Under the pieces are notes generated by a model, which was not told the DNA's origin, did not search any database, and worked only from the letters and a program-made list of their open reading frames with translations. Positions 13,056-23,588 of a stretch of DNA of 63,978 nucleotides are shown here, in pieces; position 1 is the stretch's first letter; every line of letters begins with the position of its first letter. A program made the position numbers and the translations under genes. Where the stretch lies: contig CAJNOQ010000192.1 in assembly GCA_905250885.1 (NCBI GenBank), positions 1-63,978 on the forward strand, in the 5' to 3' direction. The DNA comes from Didymodactylos carnosus (taxonomy: Eukaryota; Rotifera; Eurotatoria; Philodinida; Philodinidae).

Positions 13056-14437
13056 TATCAACGTGCTGATTTCTGAAAAATTTTTGGGTGCCTTTATGCC
13101 ATTTTTTGTTTCTATTTTTGCCGCACATAGGTTAATTTTGTTTGATACCATAGGAATCTGTTCAAATCAGATTGTTTTTGAAACTTTAGAAACGAAAGAA
13201 AACGTTGAAAAGGATGTATGTCATAGCGTTATGAGAGTAAGATGAACTTCTCGAAAAAGATTAATTTTGGAAACTTTTCTTTTTATCAAATGAAAGTCCA
13301 AAATATTTTCTACAAATTGTATTTTATTGTTTTTTGAAACGATTATAGTACTAGCAAAAAAAATATTGAGGCAGAAAAAGTTTTGTGGTTTTAGAGGTTG
13401 AAAAACGTCACGGCATTACGCTTGTATTTTTCAAATAAAAACTAAATAAGAAACGTTCGCAAATTGGTTATTGTATTTCATCTGCAGAATGTTTTGACTT
13501 TCGAGAAAATTAAGTTACTTGATCTTTCTTGTTCAGGTCGATCAATGCTAAACTCAAACAGTAAAACGTCGCTCCAGTATTTTCTCGACTACCTCTTAAC
13601 TGAGATCACTGCAATAAAATGAATTGCCAAATTAGACAAAAAATCTACAATACAAAATCTAACAATACAAAATGAATTACAGTTGAAACAAATAAAACAA
13701 TAGTGGATCTGTAGTGTTGCACAAAGGTTTCATGACCAAAAATAGATATTAATCGTCATCATCGTCTTTTAAATATTGATTATCAAAAAACTTTATATAG
13801 ATTTCAACTTGAACCTTTCAAAAAGAAGGTGATAGGGTATGCAGAAACGCTACTTTAACCTATACACATTTGTCCTCGATATAGTCCTATATGCCACATG
13901 CATAGAAAAAAATATGATTTCATAATAATAACAGAGTCTGCTATTGAATTAGAAACCACTTTTTATCTCAAATGTAGTACAGTCTTTTTCTCATATGTTT
14001 GAAAGAGTGAAATCAAAAATCCGTCCGTGATAAAGGCTTTATATAGTTCATTTAGCTAGTTTCAGTTTTTCAATATTCTATTTTTGTTGTTTGTTTTTTT
14101 TTGAAAGAATGTACTATCTTCAGAAAAATTTCATCATATGAAATAAAAATATTTAACGCGAAAAACTTGTACAATGAATGTATGTATGAGAGAGAGAGAG
14201 ACGAAACCGCGAACGCGAATGTGTCTACATACGCACATTGCAGAGATATTGTAAATAGAAAAAATTTGATGAATACGTGTCTGAATCACTTGAAAAAGAG
14301 AAAAACATAGATCTAAATCAAATTTTAAACTTTTTCCTTCTATTTCTCTTGTGTTCAAGCTTAGTTTCTTACATAAACTATACAACAGATTCTTTTGATC
14401 TTTAAGATTATTAAAAGCATTGAAAATAAAATAACAA

Positions 14438-15616
14438 ATGAGTACAGATCTAAAATCGAACAGAGCAGTCAAATCAGGTTTTGCTCACGAAGCCAATGAA
14501 AAGGTATGTCTAAGAATCTGCTTAACTCTAGAGAACAATAACAAATAACCATTTCTACATTGCCCACAAAGAATTAATCAGACGAGAGTGAAACATCAAT
14601 TGTTTATCGTTTGCTGTTTTAGTGATATTTTGTACCGTATTTGATTTTTATCTATCAATTTCTCGTTAGTACGACGGTAACTGCAGCTTTTCTCTACCAA
14701 ACTAAATTAAATAACGTTTACTTCTTCTCTTCTTCTTCTCATACAATATATACAGGAATGCAGTTTGCCAATAATACGTTCAGAAAGAAAAATCCAGAAG
14801 CATTGAGAGTTTTGTTTTGTATATTGAGAAACGATACATATAATTTCAGGTTCAATCTAAATATGATGTTGAACAAGCTCAAGAAGCATTACAATGGATA
14901 AGCGATCTGACTGGTGAAAATTTTGATACAAGCGGACAAAAAGATAATTTTTATCAACAACTGAAAGATGGAAATAAATTATGCCAGTAAGTTAAACTTA
15001 TTTTAATTATTTATAGCTAAAGTTGATGTTGTCTTTTCTCTGTTTTTTTGATTAATGAATGTTTTATGTCCAAATGCTATACCAAAAATAAATTCGAGTG
15101 AAAATTCATTCAAATTGATGGAAAACATTTCAAGATTTACAACAGCAGCTAAAAAATATGGCCTATCCAATTCAGAAACATTTCAGACCGTTGATTTATT
15201 TGAACAAATGAATCTTCATCAAGTGAGCAAATAAAAGAATTTACTTTTTTTAATCTAATCTTTTGTTTTCCGGTATTTATTTCCAGGTATGTTTATGTTT
15301 GCATGCACTTGGACGAAAGGTATAATAATGCATCTAAACGTAAAATATGTGACAGATTAAATATGATTAACGCGTTCTTTTCTAGGCACAAAAGAATGGA
15401 TTATCAGGACTTGGTCCAAGAGAAGCAGAAAAAAATGAACGTAATTTCTCAGTTGAAAAATTGAATCTAGGCAATTCGATTATAGGAGGTCAATTAGGAT
15501 TTAATAAAGGTATTACCTACTTAAAAACGAAATAATTTTATTTTTCTACAAAAATGATTATTTATTTAGGTGCTAATCAAAGTGGAATAATATTTGGGAA
15601 TACAAGACATATGTAA
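14438..15616 (+). CDS. transgelin/calponin-family actin-binding protein
   Basis: Cytoplasmic actin-bundling protein of the SM22/transgelin/muscle protein 20 group. Exons are 14438-14503, 14850-14986, 15051-15222, 15287-15319, 15386-15509 and 15570-15616, giving 192 aa, the usual transgelin size. The N-terminus reads NRAVKSGFAHEANEK, then a single calponin-homology domain (about 20-140) with YDVEQAQEALQWI, LCPNAIPKIN and QTVDLFEQMNLHQV. One calponin-like C-terminal repeat follows, IIGGQLGFNKGANQSG, ending at GNTRHM. All splice sites are GT-AG except intron 2 (14987-15050), which ends TTTTTTTG: the only acceptor that restores LMNVLCPN is a TG. Either splicing there is non-canonical, or there is a base error, or this copy is damaged. 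Otherwise the frame is intact. Confidence 0.85.
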
Positions 15617-16304
15617 CCAAAATGCTAATATATTTGACATATTTTACCTTTTTGCAAGTCAAAATCTTGGACTTTTTACTACATACTTTACAGTGTGAAT
15701 TTTACTTTTCTTCTTATTAATTCATTTTTATATTTATTCGTGTTTTAAACTTATTTTTTAGTATTTGAAGAAAAATGCGTTTTTTTTTAGGATGATTATC
15801 CAGTTTTTATCTTTTGAATATTATTGATACCAAGACAAGAAAAGATTAAAAACGCTCTCCAATGTGGTTTATAGAGAAAACTTTATCATTTCACATGCTA
15901 ATAGATAATTTTAAGGATGAGAATTTTTTGCACCCGAAAAAAGAAATGTGCCCGATTTTTGTCCAGTTCGTTTTTTAAATTGAAAGAGAAAAAATATCAC
16001 TGTTTTGTGTTCGATTTTTTCCCGACAGTCTTGTAAAAATTATAACAATGTCTAAGTAGATTCAATCGTACAAATGTCCATGTTGTATAAATTTTTGTTT
16101 ATAATTCGATTGAAGTAAAATTCACTGATAGATTACCGTACCCTGTATGAGGGTGCTGCTCTTGTAGTTTCATCTACAAACAATGATTTGAAATCTATTA
16201 GCTAAAATAAAACAACACACATTAAGAAACAAATTATCTTTCTCAGTATTTTTACCGGTTATGGAAACAATGTTACTCGAATGGTTCGAAAAATCGGTGG
16301 GACT
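15617..16304. other. 3' flank of transgelin gene
   Basis: AT-rich spacer between the transgelin stop and the left inverted repeat of the following element. No gene or clear regulatory site seen. Confidence 0.5.
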
Positions 16305-16400
16305 TCACTTGAGTGCGTTACATTTTAGTGCGTCTCATTTGAACACATTCTCATTTTAGTGTGTCTTAGTTTAGTGCATCTTATTTGAGTGCGTTTTCAG
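16305..16400. repeat. left terminal inverted repeat of 16.3-18.2 kb element
   Basis: Matches the reverse complement of 18100-18215 over nearly its whole length, with small gaps. The repeat itself contains internal sub-repeats of AGTGCGTxxxATTT type. Confidence 0.7.
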
Positions 16401-16734
16401 TTACACAACTCATTCCTCAAAATATTTTTAAACATTTGAACTGTTTCCGTCACCACTGTTTGAGATTAATTCTTAGTGGAGAGTAATCTTTTATAGTACA
16501 AAAAGAAATAGCGTAGCTTACAATATTTTTGAACAGCATCATCTACATATTCTTGCTGCAGACCGATATTTTGAAGACTATGTTATAAGACCTGATTGAT
16601 ATCCAAAGGTTCTCTCTTATGAACTTGTAACAAATTTTCTCTTGAAAATTTCTCTTTTTTTAATTGTACACAATTTTCCATATTTATCCGGAATACAAAG
16701 TTTTCGTAACGATGTTGGTAGCGATGGTTCCTCC

Positions 16735-17585
16735 CTTTTTTATCTTGAATCTCGGCCGTGCAAATGTGGATTCCTTTAAGAAGACATGCGTTTTATAGAT
16801 ATAAGCCCCCTTATCATTATAATAAGAGTTACTTACTCAAATCTGGTTCATATAATCTTTAAGAGTGTTAAGACCACCAGGACAACCATATACCCGACAT
16901 TTCCATAAGATCGATTCTTTTTTTAATGGCGTTCAATTCTATAACTATATCCTTCAAATTGAACTGCTTGTTTATCAAGGACTGCTTCGAATATTTCAAC
17001 TTTAGCCATATTGCTTGACTTAGAACACAGAAGATCTTACCATGTAAAAAGAGTGCATTTTTCAAATTGATAGATTTTGAAAGTGTCTGGGCCAAATTAA
17101 CCTGCATGTTGACTTTCACAATGCATAATGGTTTAGAGAATATGTGAACGTTGATATGTATTTACTCTCCTTTTGTTTGAAATTCAGATACAACACATGT
17201 ATCTGTAATCGAAAAACTTTTCTTTTAATTTACATTCAACAGAACTCGTATAGCAGTCACCGTTTCTTTGTACATTGTCTGATCTGTTCTTTTGTAAGTC
17301 AAGAAATATGGCTAAAGTTGAAATATCCGAAACAGACCGTGGTAAACCAGCACTTCAATTCGAAGGATATAGTTATAGAATTGAACGCCATCAAAAAGAA
17401 TCGATCTCATGGAATTGTCGGGTATATGGTTGTCCTGGTGGTCTTAACACTCTAAAGATTATATAAAACCAGATTTGAGTAAATAATTCTTATTATAATG
17501 AAAAGAAGCTTAAATCTATAAAACGCACGTCTTCTCAAAGGAACTCCACATTCGCACGGTCCAGATCCAGAAAAATTTGCTGTTG
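16735..17585. repeat. large inner inverted duplication of a FLYWCH exon
   Basis: About 16735-17045 is the reverse complement of about 17280-17585, with a ~235-bp spacer. Both arms encode the same start, MAKVEI, and the FLYWCH core FEGYSYRIERH. They differ by many substitutions and small indels, so the duplication is old. Confidence 0.75.
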
Positions 17586-18050
17586 AAAAAGTTGTTGTTG
17601 ATATGAAAAAAAGATGTGAGCATCAACTTCCATACGCTGCTTTTCAAGCATCTAGTCAAGTTGTCACTGATCCACAAATGACAGTCGCAATACCCAGTTT
17701 TGAAAGTCTTAGGTCTACATTATATCGATATAAAGGAAATAAAAATGAACCACCGACACCAACATCGTGGCGAAATCTTTGTATTCCAGATAAATATGGA
17801 AAATTGCGTATAGGAGAAAATTTCTTACAAGTTCAAAGTTCAGGTAAGAAAAAACCTTTCGATTTTCTTATTCTTAAATGTTTTAATTTCCTGTTCAGGA
17901 TATGTGGTACTCGGGACAGAACACGGGCTTCGTTTCTTGTTTAATGCTACAGAAGTCCATGTTGATGGCAACTTTAAAGTTGCACCAACGTCACAGGCCG
18001 GTGGAACACCTTCTTACAGAATTATTCTCATTTTTCGGTCTATTCTATAA
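17308..18050 (+). pseudogene. broken FLYWCH-MULE transposase fragment
   Basis: A FLYWCH zinc finger starts at 17308 (MAKVEI, then LQFEGYSYRIER, and a WNCRVYGCPG pattern). The frame then shifts and meets stops at about 17464-17540. It resumes as GPDPEKFAVEKVVVDMKKRC and runs to 17843. A GT-AG intron (17844-17898) follows. The frame then continues through VVLGTEHGLRFLFNATEVHV and DGNFKVAPTSQ, where the D in DGNFK matches the first catalytic aspartate of MULE transposases. The remaining catalytic residues are missing because the right terminal repeat begins soon after. A second, inverted copy of the finger lies at 16868-17000 on the minus strand. No function is expected. Confidence 0.7.
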
Positions 18051-18099
18051 TAAACTATTACCATTAGCGTTTGTCTTTTTTAATGGAAAATCGAAAAAA

Positions 18100-18215
18100 A
18101 ATACGCACCCAAATAAGACGCACTAAACTAAGGCACACTAAAATGGGAGTGCACCCAAATGAGACGCGCTAAAAAAACACGCACTCAAATGAGATGCACT
18201 CATATGCCACTCCCA
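18100..18215. repeat. right terminal inverted repeat of 16.3-18.2 kb element
   Basis: Reverse complement partner of 16305-16400. It contains AAATGAGACGCGCT and CACTAAAATGGGAGTGC and lies directly after the truncated transposase frame. Confidence 0.7.
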
Positions 18216-19766
18216 TCTCCCCCGGTCTGAATAACAGTTCGATTTAGTAATGATACAGCCATACGCATGTTGTTCCATCATCGTATTATAAACAATATAC
18301 ATCTAGTGCCTGGCTACAAACTTATAATAAAATGTCTTGGATTCAGTTTGTTGAGTTCCCATCGTGGCTGTATGCGGGAAGATTGATCACCATACCTATG
18401 ATATGTTCATGCAGGACACATTTGAAAACTTATGTTTATAAAGATGCAGTTGGAATTATGATGCATTTTGGTTTTTATGTAGTATCCTATCCAGAAAAAC
18501 TAGATGATTTAAATAAACATCGTGGACGTCAAAAAAAGGCAACACCAGTTTTCTATCACTAACATTATCATGTTATAGATATGTACAGCGTTTTCGATAG
18601 AAGTTTTGGTGGAGGGCCGAGAGTCTGCGAGTAACTAAAGTTTTTTCTTGAGTAACGCATTTTTTGACTAAAATTTCTTTCTGAGTAACTGCATGTTTTA
18701 AGCTAATTGAAGACTAGCTTAAAACACCAAAGTACCTATAAATCACTTACTCAGGTGCATAAAAGCCAGTTTACCAGCAAATAAATGATTTACTCAGAAG
18801 CTAGAGAAAATCATTTATCCAGGTGCATCAAAGGCAGTTTCTCGACTTAAATTTCTTAAAAAATTTCTAAGTAAGTCAAAATTTTTTAAGTAACTTTATT
18901 CAAACGAGGGAGGTGGATTTCCACCCGCTACCGCCCCCTAATCGATAACGCTAGATATGTAATTGATTTTTTTGGTAGTATTCATTAAATACAGAGTCTT
19001 GCGAACAAACCGGGCACAGGCACAAAACTTTTATTTCTTCAAATTTCAATTAAAAACCGTAAACGTGGCACTAATCACTGCAATTACTGGGCACATTTCT
19101 TTTTCCGAACACAGAAGTGTGAAAACATTTATTAGTGCCCGGCACTAGGCACGAATAAATGAGAAAGCCGGGCACAAAAAATAATTTTTCGTGATTTTAA
19201 AAGGCAAATAAGATTCTTATCGACAGACCAGAATGCCTGTCTATTAACGCTTAGACAATACAAGATCGAAGAAATCGAAAAAAAGTTGGTTATAAAAAAA
19301 TTTGACTACCTGTGAGAGATCTAAACGTTTTTACAAGAAAACTACTGAATATTAAAGCTATGGATTATTTATGTCTATAACTGGGAAAAATAGTTAGCTT
19401 TTAACTTAATGGTGCAATATATAAAAGATAGCTTTCAGAGAAAGTCAGTCTTACGAAGTTTAAAAAGAGTAAGTATTAGAAACATCTTCGTTTTCATTGT
19501 ATAGCAAATTATTTTGAGTAGTTTATAGATTATCTTTATATTTACTCCATCATATCCATTCTTCATATCGAGAGAAGTTATATATAATAAACAAAAATAA
19601 ACTCAGCAACGTTAACACCTTGTATGATCACAAAAAAAAGAAACGAACAAATAAAGACCACATACAAGAAAAATTTAATTTCCTAATAAGAAAAATGCAA
19701 AAATAGTATAAAAACAAGATAGAACAAAAACATCTCACACGGGTAGAATGAAAAATAATTTTAAAT
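18216..19766. other. intergenic, repeats, no gene
   Basis: Contains a short open frame (18332-18562) with no recognised domain, the repeat cluster at 18598-18925, and a patch (about 19008-19180) with several CCGGGCAC/GTGCCCGG words. The right end lies beyond the ABCF2 stop codon and probably includes its 3' untranslated region. Confidence 0.5.
18598..18925. repeat. cluster of direct and inverted short repeats
   Basis: Two direct copies of CAGGTGCATxAAAGxCAGTTT sit at about 18750 and 18820. Two perfect hairpins flank them: GTTTTAAGCTA/TAGCTTAAAAC (about 18693-18724) and CTTAAAAAATTT/AAATTTTTTAAG (about 18855-18890). GAGTAAC words recur on the left. Probably a short non-autonomous element or satellite remnant. 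Confidence 0.6.
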
Positions 19767-22700
19767 TTATGATTTTTTGATAAAATCTCCTTGTACTTTT
19801 TGTCTTAAATAGTCTTTATATGACATAATATCGCCAGGCCATTCGGTGACAACTTGCTTCTCACATACCCATATTTTATCTGCCACCTGTAAAGAGGACA
19901 AAAAATAATAATTAAAAAAAAATAAAAGAAATAAAAGAAGAGCATACTTGTTTAATTAGACGAAAGTCGTGACTAACAAGAATCATACCGCCGGCAAAAC
20001 TTTTAATCGCATCAGCTAAGGCGTCGATCGTTTCAATATCTAAAGAAGAGACAATTTTCTTTCTATAGAAAGTAATAGAGTAAATGTCTTACCAAGATGA
20101 TTTGTTGGTTCATCAAGAAGTAATAAGTGAGGTGCTTGCCATGCTATATATGCAAAACTAACACGACAACGTTGACCATCAGATAAATTACGCATAGGAC
20201 AAATCTGTTGTCTACCAGATAGACCAAATCTTCCAATAATTTTTCTCATTTCTTCTTTTTCCGTTACTTCTGGAAAACATTGCATCATATATTCGAGAGC
20301 GGACATATTCAAATCCAATGTTTCAGCTAAATGCTGATGATAACGTCCCATTCTAACATGACTGTTTCGTCGAATTTGACCAGATGTTGGTAACAATTGA
20401 TTATCAATCAATTTGAGAAGTGTTGATTTTCCGGCACCATTTGGACCAACCAACGCCACTCTTGTATCCAAATCAATACCAAAATCAAGATTTGTATAAA
20501 TCCACTCACTTGTATCAGAATAACGAAATGATACACCTTGAACCATGATGACTGGTGGTGGAATTTTTCCCGGATCAGGAAATGCGAGTGACAACGTTTT
20601 ATCATGTACCACTCTTTCAGTCAATCCAGCTTCAATCATTTTCTGAAGTTGTTTTTCTCTACTTTGTGCTTGTGAAGAACGTGATCCTGCTCCAAATCGT
20701 GCTATGAAACCCTAAATTAAAACACACACATTTAAATTTAGTTTATATACTTAGAATTGAACGTACTTTTGTTTTTGCCATTTGTTCTTGTTGCCCTTGA
20801 TATCGTTTCATTTGATTTGTTTCTAATTCAAAACGTGTTTGAACATAAGCATCATAATTTCCACCATAGATAAATAATTGTTTTTTATGTAAATGTACAA
20901 TATTAGTGCATACACCATTAAGAAAATCTTGCGAATGAGATACCATCACCAAAATGCGTTTATAATTCCTTAATTCTTCTTCTAACCATACACAAGCATC
21001 TAAATCCAAATGATTTGTTGGCTCATCTAAATAAAAAAGAAAAAAAAATCTAAATAAATAAAATAATTATTTACTAAAAATAATTACCAAGTAATAAGAG
21101 ATGTGGAGAGACAAATAATGCTCTTGCCAATGCAATTCTCATTCTCCATCCACCACTGAAATCTTTGCATTTTTTTTGTTGCATTTTCTTCGTAAATCCA
21201 AGACCATGCAAAATTCGTCCTGCTCGAGTTTCAGCTTTGTCTGCACCCAAATCATCCAATCGTTCATAAATATCTAACAAACGTTCTTGAGATTCTAAAA
21301 TGGAAAAGATAATCGATAATTTTAGTCACAACTAAGGCTGTTTAGGAAGTTAGTCTGAAGTCGAAGTTTTCAACATGTGGAAGAGAATAAATTACTACTT
21401 CAATAGTAAAAATAGATAAAATTCACATATTTCTACAACCCAGTTTAAAAACATTAATGAAGCATTTTTCTAGAAAACGATACTCGGTAAGTCTTATTCT
21501 TTCTCTCATTTTCGTGTGTTGAACTGTTAGTTTTATTGCACAATTGTATCTGATCGAGTTCCACAGTTATAATGTATCGTTACGATACTGTTGTTTGCTC
21601 AAATTTTGGTAGAAACTGGCTGCCCTTAGAATCACAGTCTATATGAATAGTTTCAGATGTTTTATTTTTCCTCTTTTACAATTAGAAATCGGAGCCATAT
21701 GACAGACAGAAGATAAGAGTCTTCCCTCTCGGTATGTACCCATTTTCCAATTAGGGAATCAACTGTAACAACTATATACTAGTAAACAAGTTGTCAACAA
21801 TAATCTTATTTCTTATCAATTATACATTAATTGTCCATTCATAAGTCAATATTGTTTTAGTTATTTATTCTTATCATTTATGTAATACGAGTCATTTATT
21901 TTCTTTTATCAATTAATGAGACGACCATTAACACATCATTTAGTATAAATATAATTTTGTTCATCAAAATTCTGTCTTCAAATGGTAAAATCAGAAAACT
22001 AACAACATAAAAGTATATTGAAAAGTTTTTTTTTAAAGATATTATGGAGTTTATTATTATTAACTACATTTTGAACTGCATCTATTCAACATTTTTTCAT
22101 TACAATTCGTTTATTTACGGATTTCTTTATTCTAATAAGCTCAATTAATTCGATAATGAATCTTGAATGCCATTAGAGGAATATTTATTCAATTGTAGTG
22201 GGCGAAAAACGCTCTTCTTTCTATTATGTTTTACACATGGTAAATGTCTCAATTAAGAAAACGAAAAATAACACATTATATTACATACACACACACATTC
22301 TTTTGTTTAAAGGACAATAGATATTTTTAACTATGAGTATGAGTATACACTTTGTACAGGAAATCTTCTAGTATACACATAAAATATTCAATACATTCTA
22401 AAATCTACACATAAAAAAAAAATAAAAAATTAAACTAATAAAAATTTGCTATTAATTGAAGGAAGCATTTTGATTGTGTTGATTGTGTATACACTACGCT
22501 CAGTAAACAAATGAATATATTATTTGTTTCAAATGTGATAATAATTTTTTTTGACACTATGTTCTATTTCTTCTAAATTCACACTATACAATTTTAAATA
22601 TTTTAAAAACAAAGAAATAAATTAAGGTAAAATTAGCTAATATGATTGACAGTCAAGCTGAAACTCACTCCCTATCAGAAAAATAATCAATACTTTAATC

Positions 22701-23553
22701 ATTTCTATTTACTAATCTTTCAGACAATGACTTATTTCAATCATATATCACCGTGAAGAAAAAGATAAAGTTCATTTAGAGTTGTCGACAAGTGCTTTTT
22801 TGTATTCAGTATACTCGATAACCCAGTAGATTTTCTATTTTTGGCGAGAGTTACTGTCAAAAATTTAGAAAATTTACTGGGTTATCGAGTGTGTTGAATA
22901 CGAAAAGGCATTTTTCTACGATTCTAAATGAACTTTATTTTTCTGTCAGTGATAATGAACCTTTTCATTTTCTTGAGTCTTTGTTTTAGAGTCATAGATA
23001 TTCTTGTAGGAGAGAACATAATCTTTTGGCGATCTATATTTTGAGTGATTTAAACGTTTTCATTAAATATGTTAAAATAACTGGTTTTATTAAAAATATC
23101 CATTGTTAAAACAAACTTTTGCTATTTTCTTTTCTTCTTCTTTTATATTGTTTTTATTATTCGATGATTATCATGTGATTTTCTTCTTTCTATTAAATTT
23201 TCTTAAATAGAAAAATTAAATTATATTCACCAAAATAAGATGTTTTTTCTCTTTTATTGAATATAATAATAATTGTTCACTTGTCAATTTTAACTTTCAA
23301 CAATGAACTTAAATGTTTTTGATCATTTTTTATTTTAAATTTGTTTAGTTATATGAATCAATTCAAATTATCTGGATGATGAAAGTACGCTTATTCACAT
23401 TCGATTATAGTGATAAAAGCTCTTTCCTTTTTGTTTTGTTCTTTCCTTAAAGAATGAATGAATATAGTCAATGTTGTTTGTTACAGTTATCGATTGTAAA
23501 TAATATTTTTGAATATGTAGGCACAGGATAAAGGAAATTAATCAACTTAATTC

Positions 23554-23588
<35 letters not shown>

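Larger units (their letters stand above)
10657..14437. other. intergenic region with degenerate repeats, no gene
   Basis: No frame with a recognisable domain. Visible content: a TC-rich tract (about 11214-11242), a tandem pair of ~175-bp units (12240-12575), a shared ~45-bp segment at 11833-11881 and 13007-13055, and a GC-richer patch (12770-12925) rich in GGACCAGCTG-like words. These look like remains of one or more insertions. Confidence 0.55.
16305..18215. mobile_element. TIR element carrying FLYWCH/MULE gene fragments
   Basis: Ends are inverted repeats of about 95-115 bp: left 16305-16400 and right about 18100-18215. Both are built from words such as GAGTGCGT, TTTTAGTGCGTCTCATTTG and TAGTGTGTCTTAGTTTAGTGC. 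Between them lie a FLYWCH zinc-finger exon in both orientations and the start of a MULE-type transposase domain with one intron. The coding parts are broken by stops and frameshifts and end before the rest of the catalytic domain, so the element is not autonomous. No clear target duplication was found. It could be a degraded autonomous MULE or a TIR element that picked up gene pieces. Confidence 0.65.

Noticed and set aside
14134-14472. 112-codon minus-strand frame over the transgelin start
   Set aside because: Overlaps a well-supported first exon and has low-complexity hydrophobic content only.
18332-18562. 76-codon frame ending GRQKKATPVFYH
   Set aside because: No recognised domain; might be a last-exon remnant of the neighbouring transposase but this cannot be shown.
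23551-23588. CRISPR-like or ordered repeat array
   Set aside because: Simple triplet microsatellite without spacers; the genome is eukaryotic.
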